DNA of 64,000 bases. Origin: an uncultured Arenicella sp. Its GTDB lineage: Bacteria > Pseudomonadota > Gammaproteobacteria > Arenicellales > Arenicellaceae. The DNA is taken from positions 62,001-126,000 of the forward strand of contig CALJWL010000018.1 in assembly GCA_937974565.1 (NCBI GenBank). Reading direction: 5' to 3'. The position numbers were made by a program, and so were the translations under genes. The notes beneath the pieces are model-generated. The model was not told the DNA's origin and ran no database searches. It saw only the letters and a program-made list of their open reading frames with translations. Of this stretch, positions 1-10,500 are shown in pieces (the stretch's first letter is position 1; the number at the start of each line of letters is the position of its first letter).

Positions 1-770
1 ACTTATTAAGTAGGCTTTTCGAATATTTGCCTCTTTACACCCACTCTGGGGTGGTATTGTCCAACGAGACCGCTAAGGGCCATGAGGACGACAGAAGCGA
101 TATTAAACTTGGCGTGACTTCTCCAAAAAGGATAAACCCGAGCGCGTTTACAGAAGTGATGCGTGAATTGAATTACAGCCAATACCATTATGGACACCTA
201 CCTTACTCTAAAGAAACCGACGAAATACTGACGCAGCTTGGCGTCAAAATGGTGGTTCTTCTAAGAGATCCGAGAGCCGTGGTTTGCTCAAACGTGCATT
301 TTATTCTTAAGAATAAACATCACGAACTTCATGACACTTTCACCGCTCTACCCAATTTCAACGCGCAACTGAAAACAGCAATAGTTGGCTTTGATCGAAC
401 TCAAAATGCTAGAAAAGAACTGCTCTCAATCAATCAATGCTATGCATCCATCGCCAAGTGGGGAACAGATGCCAATAAAAAGCTTATCTTTTTTGAAGAC
501 CTTATTGGCGCACGCGGAGATGGAGATGAGCTATCTCAAAGGAAAACCGTGTCTGAGATTCTATCTTACGTGGGCTACCCCTATACTAACGACGATTTAA
601 CTAAGCTTTGCGACCAAATTTTCTCGGAATCAAGCCCGACTTTTTCCAGGGGTAGAGTAGAAGGTTGGCGGATGGATTTCACACCGGAATTAGAGCAGTA
701 TTTTAACGACAACGCCGGAGACAGTTTTAAAATGCATCAACAGTTAAGGCAAAAACACACCGCAGATTAA
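1..770 (+). CDS. Sulfotransferase-family protein, 5'-truncated by window edge
   Basis: The reading frame is open to the first base of the window, so the N-terminus, including the expected 5'-phosphosulfate-binding loop, is missing. What remains is about 255 residues. A segment reading VVLLRDPRAVVCS near the middle matches the 3'-phosphate-binding motif of PAPS-dependent sulfotransferases: a strand, then RDP, then a conserved Ser. By family knowledge it would transfer sulfate from PAPS to a sugar or other acceptor; the acceptor cannot be read from sequence. It converges on another sulfotransferase gene, and the two stop codons overlap. The first TTG or ATG inside the window should not be taken as the real start. 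Confidence 0.7.
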   Translation, partial: LLSRLFEYLPLYTHSGVVLSNETAKGHEDDRSDIKLGVTSPKRINPSAFTEVMRELNYSQYHYGHLPYSKETDEILTQLGVKMVVLLRDPRAVVCSNVHFILKNKHHELHDTFTALPNFNAQLKTAIVGFDRTQNARKELLSINQCYASIAKWGTDANKKLIFFEDLIGARGDGDELSQRKTVSEILSYVGYPYTNDDLTKLCDQIFSESSPTFSRGRVEGWRMDFTPELEQYFNDNAGDSFKMHQQLRQKHTAD

Positions 771-1534
771 GCCGTAAGCCAATCGCCCACATTAATGCCA
801 GTTAGAGCTTGAACTTTTTTTAAATCCTTTCGAAACACGCCTCTCAGCAGACGAGCAATCACGGAGTTCATAGGGTGATCGTACTGCCCTTGGTGGATTG
901 CAAGCCTCTCAGGGATATACGTTGAATCAACCCCCAGAAACGTAAACACTCTCTTAAGAGTCTCTTCGTGGTCTTTTTTAAGGTCCTCATTTCGAATAAA
1001 AAGACACTGATCCTTACTAAAATATTTAAAAAGGTTTTCAATTTGACGACTGTAAAAACCTCTATGAATGTATGAGTAAACAGGGTGTTGATCAAAAAAC
1101 CCTCTGCGCAATGGCTCACTCAACATTGCTAGAAAAAACTGTCTATTTTCATTGCCTCTGTTGTACTCCATATTCCAATGTGAATACGCGCGATCAACGG
1201 GGTTCCTCAGTAAAACAACAACCTTCATATCAGGGTTATAAACCTTGATTCTTTCAATGCATGGTCGCCAATAGGTGTAGATGGGTGTGATATCGCCAGT
1301 AACTTTAGATAAACTCTCATCTGTGAACCAATCATGATACGTTTGGTAATTCGGACACCCAGATTTAAAAAAGTCATCTATATCAAAAAAGTGAGGAGCT
1401 ATTTTAGGCGGGCTCACTATGCCGATTTCAGGGTGCTGAGATAAAAAATGATTTAGTGCCTGCGTGCCTCCTTTCTGCATTCCGGCAACCACAAAATTTA
1501 CTTTTGGTTCAACTGTCACGTTTTCTAATAACAC
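767..1534 (-). CDS. PAPS-dependent sulfotransferase (heparan-sulfotransferase-like)
   Basis: This 255-residue protein has both sulfotransferase signatures. The 5'-PSB loop is at residues 17-25 (AGMQKGGTQ) just after the first beta strand, and the 3'-PSB motif reads VVVLLRNPVDRAYSHW at about residues 103-118. Lys in QKGGT is the expected catalytic/PAPS-binding lysine. The length is normal for a single-domain Sulfotransfer_1 or _3 enzyme. No signal peptide is seen, so it probably acts in the cytoplasm on a lipid-linked or nucleotide-linked glycan before export. It overlaps the preceding gene tail-to-tail by 4 bp and is one of four sulfotransferase domains in the first 14 kb, which suggests a sulfated polysaccharide. 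Confidence 0.85.
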   Translation of the reverse strand: MLLENVTVEPKVNFVVAGMQKGGTQALNHFLSQHPEIGIVSPPKIAPHFFDIDDFFKSGCPNYQTYHDWFTDESLSKVTGDITPIYTYWRPCIERIKVYNPDMKVVVLLRNPVDRAYSHWNMEYNRGNENRQFFLAMLSEPLRRGFFDQHPVYSYIHRGFYSRQIENLFKYFSKDQCLFIRNEDLKKDHEETLKRVFTFLGVDSTYIPERLAIHQGQYDHPMNSVIARLLRGVFRKDLKKVQALTGINVGDWLTA

Positions 1535-1569
1535 AGATCAATAGAATCAACTTCTTGCAAATAAACAAA

Positions 1570-1603
1570 AACCGCCGAACACTTTAAACAGTGTTCGGCG
1601 GTT
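1570..1603 (-). terminator. Rho-independent terminator of the tail-fibre-like gene
   Basis: A perfect 14-bp GC-rich stem (1570-1583 with 1590-1603) closes a 6-nt loop. On the minus strand it is followed by a T-rich stretch (TTTTGTTTAT). It lies 22 bp after the stop of the gene ending at 1626. Confidence 0.9.
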
Positions 1604-1625
1604 CAGAGTAGAAAATGATAACGAA

Positions 1626-2759
1626 CTAATCTTTTTCTAAATCAGCAAAGCGCTCTTCCATCGCTTTTAAACGTTCATGCAACTGCTCAATGTATATATG
1701 AGCGACCTCAAGTTCATGCAAAATTCCCGTGGTTTTCTGTGTGATATTAATAGGTTGATCTGGTTTGGTTGGCCCCACAGCTCCTAAAAATTTATTGTTC
1801 CACATCTCTTTCGCATGCTCTTCAATTGGCTTAACGGTAAAGACGCTCGGATCAAAAACTCTGTCACACGGTATAGCAGCAGTGCAGTTTCCGGCTGTGC
1901 CTGTAATCAAACCGCCTTCAAGTGTGAGCGTTCCGGTATCCGATAATGCGAACTCAAAGTTTGAATCACCGGTCGCATTTATAACGAATTGACCCACAGT
2001 ATTATTACGCATACGCCATTCAGCCGCGCTGTTTTTCAACTGCAAATCAACATTTTGCGCAGTGCCATTTACGTTTTCAACAAGCATGGCTGTTAATGCG
2101 GCGCTCGTTTCACGGATATGAGCAGCTTGAGAGGGCGCATCCGTACCAAAACCGACACCACCATCAGCCGCAATCACAAGCGCATCACCATTGCCCGAAC
2201 CTGGTTTGATTCTGAAAGGTAGACTTGAACCATTGGTGACATCACGAATAAAGAAGTTCGCTTCGTTACTAGCCATGTCCCAAGTCTGCGGTGTGAAACC
2301 GCTTGAGCCGTCTTGCTCCAGGCGTATAGCTGGCGAATCACCATCTACTATGTGCAGTTTGACTACCGGGTTTAGCGTGCCGATACCAACGTCGCTGTCT
2401 GCCTCGACCACCAGTGCGTTAGCTGCTGCACCTGCTTCTACTCGAAAAGGTAATCTGCCCGCTGTTGAGTCTTCAATTGAGAAGTGGCTTGTGCCACCAT
2501 TTTCGGCATCGTTGGCTACCAGCCGCCAATCGTTACTTGGAAAGCTCGCTGAGCTACTCGTGTCGTCAAAGTGAATGCGCAAGTTATTCTCTTTGAGGCG
2601 CAGAGTGTCGAAACCAAACGACTCACCGTTATTACAGTCGTTACCTACGCATGCGCTAAAGGTAACAATTAAATCGTCATTAATGACATTGTCTGCATTC
2701 GCAGCACCAATGGCCGCTGCAGAGCCAATAAAAAGACACAGCTGTTTAAAGTATTTCAT
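1626..2759 (-). CDS. Secreted tail-fibre/adhesin-like beta protein
   Basis: The 377-residue product starts with a clear Sec signal peptide (MKYFKQLCLFIGSAAAIGAANA) of about 22 residues. The body has imperfect beta-repeat units such as VGIGTLNPVVKLHI and VGFGTDAPSQAAHI, the GIGT-x-P-x-x-x-LHI pattern seen in phage tail-fibre and trimeric adhesin shafts. Further repeats read SFPSNDWRLVANDA, FTPQTWDMASNEA and NSAAEWRMRNNT. The C-terminus is a predicted coiled coil (ELEVAHIYIEQLHERLKAM), as in trimerising stalks or S74-type chaperone domains, although the S74 catalytic residues cannot be identified. It is not in a phage context. A surface adhesin or matrix protein is the likely role, but this is inference. 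Confidence 0.6.
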   Translation of the reverse strand: MKYFKQLCLFIGSAAAIGAANADNVINDDLIVTFSACVGNDCNNGESFGFDTLRLKENNLRIHFDDTSSSASFPSNDWRLVANDAENGGTSHFSIEDSTAGRLPFRVEAGAAANALVVEADSDVGIGTLNPVVKLHIVDGDSPAIRLEQDGSSGFTPQTWDMASNEANFFIRDVTNGSSLPFRIKPGSGNGDALVIAADGGVGFGTDAPSQAAHIRETSAALTAMLVENVNGTAQNVDLQLKNSAAEWRMRNNTVGQFVINATGDSNFEFALSDTGTLTLEGGLITGTAGNCTAAIPCDRVFDPSVFTVKPIEEHAKEMWNNKFLGAVGPTKPDQPINITQKTTGILHELEVAHIYIEQLHERLKAMEERFADLEKD

Positions 2760-3043
2760 ATCCTAGTACCCAATTTTATCGATCACGTTAACTGTGTCTC
2801 GCCCATCTACAACACGCAGCTGCAACCGAATTACTTTTTAACCAAATTCAATGGTTGTTAAATTACGCTTTGAATCATTATGGCCATAACGATTCAAATC
2901 CTTAATAACTTCGTTTTTTCAAACACTTTGAATTCAAATGCTTAGAGCTTGTTAATTCAAACTCTGGCATCCAAGTTCTTTAAAAAACGTTTAAAAAAAA
3001 CGAAAACGACCAACCAATACACACAATCTGCCAGTTTAATCTG

Positions 3044-3784
3044 TTAACCACCGTCTTGATCCGACTTTGGTGCATCAACCAACGAAGGTCTAACCACGCC
3101 GTTCTCAACAATAAAACTGCCAGATTGCCTATTCTTTCTCGCCTGCTCGTCAGTTGGGATGCTCCCTTCTGATCTTAAGCGGGCGATTAATTCTTTCTCG
3201 GCTTGAAAATCACCAGATTGTCTGACCTCTCTCATTTCTTGCCTTGTGTACTCGTCAACCTCAGGGCTAATCACGGTTTCCCAGTCATACACACCATCTG
3301 GCAAATCACCGTACAATTCAATGGGCTCGCCAGGGCTGAAGTTACGCGTGGTTCTGTCTCCACCACCTGCGGAGATAGTAACCTGCGCATTACTGTAATT
3401 AATGCCTTCTGGGGCTTCCCAGCGAATCACGCCCTCGGTTTCTTCGGCGTTAAAGGTAACCTTGGTTGATGACTCGTAGTAGCTTGTCTCGCTTTGATCT
3501 TCAAGGTATTCAAGTTGTTCGACAGACTGGTTGTCTTGCCCAGATAACTCGCCATTCGATTGGACCTCTCTGGTAGCAACCTTGTCTTCGCTAAAAGACT
3601 GATCTGATTTAAATTTACCCAGCGCGGTATCACTATTTGAAAGATCTGAAAAATTTGCTGATTGCTGATTATTCGCAGTTTCTTCAGGCGCCTTTTCATC
3701 ACTGCATGCAGCAGTGAACACAGCGATAAATGCAGCTAAAAGTAAGCCAGATACCTTATTAGATATTTCAATAGTCCTGATCAT
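3044..3784 (-). CDS. Putative lipoprotein with duplicated RQSG motif
   Basis: The 246-residue protein has a lipoprotein signal ending in FTAAC, with lipidation predicted at Cys27. A Ser/Glu/Gln-rich low-complexity linker follows to about residue 110. A compact domain then begins VTFNAEETEGVIRWEAPEG and looks like a beta-sandwich. Near the C-terminus the motif RQSG(D/S)F occurs twice (EVRQSGDFQAE and KNRQSGSFIVENG), apparently an internal duplication. I do not recognise the family. It lies 284 bp upstream of the tail-fibre-like gene in the same orientation. The two may work together at the cell surface, but no sequence feature proves it. Confidence 0.6.
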   Translation of the reverse strand: MIRTIEISNKVSGLLLAAFIAVFTAACSDEKAPEETANNQQSANFSDLSNSDTALGKFKSDQSFSEDKVATREVQSNGELSGQDNQSVEQLEYLEDQSETSYYESSTKVTFNAEETEGVIRWEAPEGINYSNAQVTISAGGGDRTTRNFSPGEPIELYGDLPDGVYDWETVISPEVDEYTRQEMREVRQSGDFQAEKELIARLRSEGSIPTDEQARKNRQSGSFIVENGVVRPSLVDAPKSDQDGG

Positions 3785-3949
3785 TTGACCCCAAATTTGG
3801 GTAAAAACTTATTTTCGACACTCTCAAAAGTGTTGGGAATTAACCCTAACCCCATAAACCTAACGGAAAGTTAACATGTTTTTACGTTTATCTCTATAGT
3901 CCAAATGTCAAAAGAAAATCACCCTTTCAATAACCCACAAGATCGAAGG

Positions 3950-6220
3950 CTAGCGGCCGATTTTATGGTATTGACCCGCCGCTGGATTACTGATCACTTT
4001 CTCTTTACCATTCGCCCAAGTCACTTTAATCTGATCGACCTTATTAAGCTTGCCGAGACCAAAGTGTACATTTGACGAGTGCTGAGACGAGAATGAGTCA
4101 CCCGTAACCAAGCGATTGAACTGGCTGCCTTCAGCCGTGGTTATTTCAACCGTAGCACCAATGGTTGACAAGCCTTTTTCATCGCTTAACTGCACGCCTA
4201 TCCAGTTACCCGCCTGTGAAAACACGTTTCTATATACGTGCAAGCGGTAGCTGGTCTTATCCAAACCTTTGGCTTCGTGTTCGACCACTAGCAAGTCTTT
4301 GCGGCCGTCTAGGTCAATATCTTCGGTCACGACCGCGCGTGCATCGTACTCAAACGCCACGCCCATCAAATAGGCGATATTAATGTATTCATTATTGTGC
4401 TTTAGGTAGAGAACTTTGTGTTCATAACCATTCCACGAGATATTGGCTTCCCTAAGGTCAGTGGACTCGGATTGAAATAAGATATCGCGAGCCACGTTTT
4501 CAGCGCCCTCTTCGTAGATATCATGGCGCCAGAAGGTCGTGCAATAATCTTGTGTGCTTTCGCCGCTGTAATGACCGTTGGCGACAAAAATGTCTTTATC
4601 GCCATCGTTATCAAAATCAAAGCTGCTGGTGCCCCAAGACCAACCTGTTCTGGCTACTTGATCGTTAAATGACGCTTTCTCAAAACCATCACCGCGGCGC
4701 AAAAACATGCGATTGCCATACCCCATTGCGTTACGCATTTCGGTGTGTTTTTTTAGATCCGAACGCCCAACGCCTAACTCTTGTAGGCGACGAGCGGTGG
4801 TGGAACTCATGCCAATCACATAAAAGTCTAACTTACCATCACCGTCAAAATCATCAAAGGTGTGACCCATGCCGAAAAAGTGGCGATCAAGCCCAAAATC
4901 ATCGGTTATATCGGTGAAGTTTCCTTTACCGTCATTGGTGTACACATCAAAACCGGCGTAATCACTGACAACGATTAGGTCCATATCGCGGTCGTCGTCT
5001 AAGTCCACAAACGAACTGCTGTAGGAACGCCTGTTGCGTTTTGAGGCCAGACCCGAAGATTCGGTGATATCGGTAAATTTCCCCTCCCCATCGTTACGCA
5101 ACATAACGGCTGGAAAACCATCGTTTGCATCAAAGTATGGGCTGGGCATTTGTCCTTCACGATAGGCGTATTTGTAGTTGGCTATGTGGATATCCAGGTC
5201 GCCATCGCCATCGACGTCACCTGCTGTAAAGGTTTTCGGTAACCCCAGTCTGGTGTCATCCATTTTGGTTGGCTCACCTTTGAACTCGCCTTTTTCGTTG
5301 CCTTGAAACAACAGTGGATACCCGTTACTGTCTACCCCAACAAAGTCCACCTGCCCGTCACCCGTGAAATCAGCAATAACGGCACCGTCGTACATCGCGC
5401 GAGCCTTATCGAATAGTTTTTCAGCCACTAACTGACCGTTACCTTTGTTACGCAGTATGGTGTTTTGCCCGCCAACGACGATTTCAGAAAGGCCATCTTT
5501 ATCCAAGTCATACACCAACAAAGGATGAATAAGCGGAGAGTTTTCAGAACCCACCACGTTAAAGACTTCCTGAAAAATGGGCGGCTGCTCACGCTCTAAA
5601 ATAGTGAGTTTAGTTACATCGATGGTGTCGGCTTGGATATCGACATCGGCATTCAAGCTCACCAACCACGTAATATCCATCAACCCTTTAAGCACAATGC
5701 GGTGCGCCGGTTCAGCACGTGCAATATGTAACTCAAAGCTCACCTCGGAGATCGCCGCCTCACCGTTTTGAGGCGGCGTAAAACCACTGTGATGCCATTC
5801 TGTTTGCTCAAGCACATAACCATCTTTAACTGCGCCCGCCAAAAAGCCTAACCAACGTTGTGTGTTCCACGTTTGTCCCACACCGTCGCCAAAACTGTAT
5901 TGAGCAATTCGGTGCTGAAGGGGCTCACTCTTTTGATGTTTGGGAATGCTTAGCGAGCTAAACGTGAAATTAGCCAATGTCTCAAATTTCTTTTGTGACT
6001 TTAGCAAATCATCCCACAGCTTAACGATGCGAGTTTCGTATTGCTGCGCCAATACCTCTGGCCCCCAAATAAGCTGATCAAGCTTACGCCTCGTTTCCAC
6101 CAAACTGATGGCTTCATCTCGATTTTGTGCAAATTCCTCCTTAGTGGGCCCTGGCGTCTGTGCCATTAAAGCGCTAGAAGAAAAGACGATTAATGCGATT
6201 ATAAATTTTTTCACTTTCAA
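3950..6220 (-). CDS. CRTAC1-like secreted VCBS/FG-GAP repeat protein with ASPIC/UnbV C-terminus
   Basis: The 756-residue protein begins with a Sec signal peptide (MKVKKFIIALIVFSSSALMAQ). From about residue 240 it carries seven Ca-binding FG-GAP/VCBS motifs of the form D-x-D-x-D-G-x-x-D, for example DLDKDGLSEIVVGG, DVDGDGDLDIHIAN and DFDNDGDKDIFVANG, which predict a seven-bladed propeller. The last ~85 residues, with STIGATVEIT and VHFGLGKLNKVDQIKVTW, match the ASPIC/UnbV domain that follows such propellers in CRTAC1-like proteins. An N-terminal region of about 220 residues is not recognised. The protein should act outside the cytoplasm. The family has no firm enzymatic role; binding of ligands or cell-surface partners is the usual proposal. 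Confidence 0.85.
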   Translation of the reverse strand: MKVKKFIIALIVFSSSALMAQTPGPTKEEFAQNRDEAISLVETRRKLDQLIWGPEVLAQQYETRIVKLWDDLLKSQKKFETLANFTFSSLSIPKHQKSEPLQHRIAQYSFGDGVGQTWNTQRWLGFLAGAVKDGYVLEQTEWHHSGFTPPQNGEAAISEVSFELHIARAEPAHRIVLKGLMDITWLVSLNADVDIQADTIDVTKLTILEREQPPIFQEVFNVVGSENSPLIHPLLVYDLDKDGLSEIVVGGQNTILRNKGNGQLVAEKLFDKARAMYDGAVIADFTGDGQVDFVGVDSNGYPLLFQGNEKGEFKGEPTKMDDTRLGLPKTFTAGDVDGDGDLDIHIANYKYAYREGQMPSPYFDANDGFPAVMLRNDGEGKFTDITESSGLASKRNRRSYSSSFVDLDDDRDMDLIVVSDYAGFDVYTNDGKGNFTDITDDFGLDRHFFGMGHTFDDFDGDGKLDFYVIGMSSTTARRLQELGVGRSDLKKHTEMRNAMGYGNRMFLRRGDGFEKASFNDQVARTGWSWGTSSFDFDNDGDKDIFVANGHYSGESTQDYCTTFWRHDIYEEGAENVARDILFQSESTDLREANISWNGYEHKVLYLKHNNEYINIAYLMGVAFEYDARAVVTEDIDLDGRKDLLVVEHEAKGLDKTSYRLHVYRNVFSQAGNWIGVQLSDEKGLSTIGATVEITTAEGSQFNRLVTGDSFSSQHSSNVHFGLGKLNKVDQIKVTWANGKEKVISNPAAGQYHKIGR

Positions 6221-6359
6221 AACCCGTGGTGACCGTTGCGAATATCCTTACGCAATTAAAAACCATCGAACCAATAATGACAAGGACACAAATGGATTAG
6301 TGAGCCTTTGATTTACAGGTTATATTACAGGCTCCACAAACCAGCCGCCCAACTACTCG

Positions 6360-7289
6360 ATGCAAATCGTATACATAAGCAATAGGCCAACCATTTTTGC
6401 CGAGACATTGCGACATGTGGCGCTGTTTATGGAGTTTATCGACCAAATATTGGTTTGCGTGCCCGATCATCAACAAGCTGAGTTCAAGTCCATTCAAGCC
6501 AACCGACCGATCACCGTGTTGAGTGAAAGTGAGATATTAAGCCATTCTGAACTCGCTGAACTGCCCAATTTAGACCATCAGCGCCGAAACTACCTGCTAA
6601 GAACACGGCTCACACAGTCTGACTCAGTCAGTGATCAGTTCATTATGTCAGACGATGACGCTCGGCCGTTAAAGCCAATACCGGTCGAAACATTTCTCAA
6701 AAACGGCCGCTATCGGCGCTACTTCTTTTACGACCTAGCGCACTGGAACAACAATCAAACTGAATTTGATGCCGGGCAAATTGCCACTTACGCCGTACTA
6801 AATTACGAAAATCTGCCTCATCTCTCTTACGCCAGCCACATGCCACAGGTGATCGATAGAAACATATTTATAGAGGCCGCTGGCTTTTTTGCAGTTCACC
6901 AGCAAGACCACCCATTATGCGAATGGAGTACATATTTTAATTTAGCGGCAAATCGGCACCCGGAAAAATTTCATGATGCAGAGGCTTATATTACGCTCTG
7001 CTGGCCGGAGCATCCGCTGGCGTGGAAACAATTTGTCAAACCAACTAAATACTCGTTTGAAAACTACACATCCTCGCTCTACTTAGAGGGCAGCGTATTT
7101 AGTCAAGGCTGTGGCGAAGTAAATAAATTTACACCTGAAGACTCAACCAAGTATGCTATCAGCAAAATTGTTGCATGGAGAAAACACACCATTTTCTGTA
7201 AACACCCTGAGCAAAGAAGAGGCTCATCAAAGTATCTCTCTCCAAGAGCGTTGGTCAATAGGTGTTTAAAGGGAATTAGCCATAGCTGA
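6360..7289 (+). CDS. Possible glycosyl/phospho-sugar transferase of the polysaccharide region
   Basis: This 309-residue cytoplasmic protein starts MQIVYISNRPTIF, like the first Rossmann-type strand of a GT-A enzyme. A segment FIMSDDDARPLKPIPVE offers an acidic DDD motif, as expected for metal/nucleotide-sugar binding. Later segments (SYASHMPQVIDRN and PEHPLAWKQF) recall stealth-type capsule sugar-phosphate transferases, where an acidic motif is followed by an H-x-P-x motif. The similarity is from memory and weak, so a transferase acting on a surface sugar is only a working idea. It is divergent from the VCBS gene; about 140 bp between them must hold both promoters. Another view is an orphan protein of unknown function. 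Confidence 0.45.
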   Translation: MQIVYISNRPTIFAETLRHVALFMEFIDQILVCVPDHQQAEFKSIQANRPITVLSESEILSHSELAELPNLDHQRRNYLLRTRLTQSDSVSDQFIMSDDDARPLKPIPVETFLKNGRYRRYFFYDLAHWNNNQTEFDAGQIATYAVLNYENLPHLSYASHMPQVIDRNIFIEAAGFFAVHQQDHPLCEWSTYFNLAANRHPEKFHDAEAYITLCWPEHPLAWKQFVKPTKYSFENYTSSLYLEGSVFSQGCGEVNKFTPEDSTKYAISKIVAWRKHTIFCKHPEQRRGSSKYLSPRALVNRCLKGISHS

Positions 7290-7370
7290 ACCCGATCAGC
7301 TAATTTGTTCCTTATTTATTGCATTGCCGTTTTCATTTCCCGCCAGCCTCCAAAATTAACCAAATCAACG

Positions 7371-7393
7371 AATATGGGCTGAAAGTCCATATT
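7371..7393 (-). repeat. Subterminal hairpin of the IS200/IS605 relic
   Basis: AATATGGGCT and AGTCCATATT form a 10-bp stem (one G-T pair) with a 3-nt GAA loop, 20 bp beyond the stop codon of the transposase remnant. IS200/IS605 elements carry imperfect subterminal hairpins that TnpA recognises, and this fits the right-end hairpin. Confidence 0.5.
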
Positions 7394-7412
7394 ATCGGCT
7401 CAAGCCAATTGC

Positions 7413-7588
7413 CTAACTCTCAACATCAAATTTTTCATCTGGATTTCTCTCAAAATGATGTTCTAAATATTCTCTGATCATTTCTTTTGTTAACTCACCT
7501 GCTGTAACGCAAAAATACCTTTTTGCCCAGAAATGCCTTCCCAAATATCTCTTTTTAAATGCGGATACTCTTCAAACAACTTTAAAGT
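7413..7588 (-). pseudogene. IS200/IS605-family TnpA (Y1 transposase) C-terminal remnant
   Basis: Minus-strand translation from the stop at 7413-7415 upward gives about 43 residues, including GRHFWAKRYFCV and GELTKEMIREYLEHHFE. This is the typical C-terminal end of IS200-type TnpA; the Tyr in REYLEHH is probably the catalytic one. Just upstream, in another frame, are residues LKLFEEYPHLK that belong to the same family. A one-base shift in an A-run near 7555 therefore separates two halves. The N-terminal part with the HUH motif is absent, and the remnant abuts the stop codon of the large glycosyltransferase gene. It cannot encode a working transposase. Confidence 0.75.
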
Positions 7589-10500
7589 CTAGTCTTTTAT
7601 GGATTTAACAATCGACTCTAGAGTGTCCGATGCCTGCTGCTTAGAGCAATCGTGAGTAACTCGATTTAACGCATTGTTACGAATTTTTTCCCATACACTC
7701 TTCTTATTTAAAAGCGAAACGCAACAACCTAAAAAGGTGTCATGATCATTCACTTTTGCCGATAACACTTCGAGATCATTCTCCCAACCTGATTGTTTAA
7801 CCAGCAAATCTGTTGCAACGCAAGGCAATCCTTTAGCTGCCGCTTCGTGTAATTTATAGGGGATACCTGCTGCAAAGCGCGTCGGAGCAATAAATACTTT
7901 TGCGTTAGAGTAATACTGATCAATGTCGTCAACTCTACCGTAAAACTTAATGCTTTCATCTTTAATTTGCTCAAGGGAGGAAGCTTGATTTGATCCTACA
8001 ATAGACAGAGTCACATCGGGAATTTCACTCTTTAGAGCAGGCCATACTTTTTCATAAAACCATAGCAAAGAATCAACGTTGGGAGTGTTGTCTCTGTCCA
8101 AATTCCCCACGAACAGCAACCCTTTTCGTTTGGCAAAATCTACGTGACTGGGACTAACATCAATCACAAAACCATATCTGAATGTTGATATTGATGACGG
8201 TAAGTTTTTTCGAAAAGTCTCCCTATCCTTTTTGCATACTGCAACCACCACATCAGCTTGCTTAGCCAACGAAATTTCTTCGTTCAGCAGTTTCTTCACA
8301 GACCTATCTGATATTTCGTTTGGTTTGATAATTGCTAATGATTTCTCACGATCAGCAAAAATGGCTTCCGCATCGTATACTATTTTAGGTTTAAACTTGA
8401 TTGTCAACTCAGACTTTAATTCTTCAATGATCGGTAAAACGAACTCCATGTTGTGTGGGCGACTGATCCAAAGAATGTCGTAGTAGCTAAATCTGGCTGT
8501 TAAAAAATCTTTGAATTTTTCTCTACCTACCCCACGTGCAATCTCTATACGCCGATCTATATCGGTATAAACTGAACCCAACGTTTCTTCATGAGGAAAA
8601 TTCAGTGGCAGCATGGTAACTGAGTTACCAGACTCAGCAAGAGTGTTTAGGACGGAATTTGATCTAGGAAAGCCAGAACCGTAATAACCATGCGGCACGC
8701 GATCATCGATATACAGAATACGCGTTACGTTTGGCTCTAAAACAGAGCTCCTCGCTGCCAATATGTCGTCGGTGAAAGGGGATAAATGTCTCAACAGTCG
8801 ATTTTGGTGTTTGGCAGCAAAAATTTCTCGGTTCTTCACCATCAAATCATGAGCTTGGCTAGATTCTTCAGCACTGCCAAATTCGTAATGACGCACACTG
8901 ACTTGTGGCTCATAGACGCAACGATAGCCGAGTTTTTCCAGTTCAAAGCAATAATCAACTTCCTCGTAATAAGCCGGAGCGTATCGATCATCAAACCCCT
9001 CGGTTTTCCTCAATAATTCAGATTTAGTCATCAAAAAAGCGCCTGACACAAAATCCACATCGCGCTGAAACTGATATTCAAATGAATCAGGGTCACCACC
9101 ACGTCCATAGCCGCTACAAGAACCGTCGTTCCATACAAATGAACCCGCTTCTTGCAATGTTCCGTCTAGAAGAATTATTTTGCCTCCGACTGCTCCAATT
9201 TTAGATTTTGAGAACAGAGTTTTATAAGCGGAATCCAAGCAATTTTCAAAGAGTTCAACATCATTATTCAAAAACAGTACCGCAGGGGAACTCACATTCT
9301 CTACAGCTTGATTGCAAGCCAATAGAAAACCCAAGTTTTCCTGATTATCGATCAATTTAATGCCTCTAACTCTCCCCAACAATTCGGGTGTGGAATCAGA
9401 ACTACCATTATTTACAATCACCAATTCATAATTGAGATCACTAAAATGATTAGCGAGGCTTCTTAAGCATAAGTAGGTAAGTTCGGCTTTATTGTACAAA
9501 ACCAGAATAATCGTAAGATCAGCTTTATCCGAACACCGAAAGTCAAAGCACTCACCACTATCTAAAAAATTTTGTAGCGATTTCAACGCTTCAGCGGAGT
9601 GCTTATGTTTGAGAAGTTCAATGTCGACTTCGTTCGACTCTTCATCATTGATACTCAAATCTAACTCAGAGTCTAAACGCTTGTACTGTTTTTGAATTTC
9701 TTTCTCTGCAATGTCAAACTGCGGAAACTTACTTCTTGATAGTCGTAACATCTGCAAACAAGAAATGACACCATCACCTACTTTCCAGCGCCTAGACATT
9801 TTTATCTGGCTCAATGTGTAGCTGTAAGAACCCAACAATGAACGAATATGTGTATCGAATTTACTAATAACGTTAGTCTGTTCTAACAACCTAAATGAAG
9901 ATTCGTTTAACTTTTCTTGCAGCCATGTCCGACCTTCCGCTTCCTCATCTAACTTTTCCCTAAGCCAGTCGTTTGCTTTGCGCTCCTTTGATAAATCCAA
10001 AAGCAACATATTTATCTTTTTGTTTAACTTAGCAAATGCTTTTTTAGTCCTCTTTGAGTTTCTTTTCTCGCGCTCTAAACCATTCAACACCTCCATTTGT
10101 CGACGCTCAGAGTCTTGGCGAAACTGATTCAGTTCATTAACTATTACTTCTGACACCCTTGCTGAACGTTCGACTTTTTTTCTAGCCAAACCCAAAATTC
10201 CATTTTCAGTACAGGATAAGTGAGCTTCATTATTCGATATCGACTCAAATTGATTGGCGTTAACAATTGCGGTGAGATGAAGATGTAACTTTAAACGATA
10301 AGCTTCATGTTCCGATTGAAGCTTATTCTTTCTATCTAAAATTTCTTTTAACCAAATTTTATCAACGACTTGGACACCGGAATTCTCTTTCAAGAACATG
10401 TAAACTTGCCCCGCTACCGAATTATCTACTTGATCAGCCAACACTTGATGATGATGCAACTTCAGATCTAAGTACTCTTTCGAAAACGTGTTTAGCCCAG

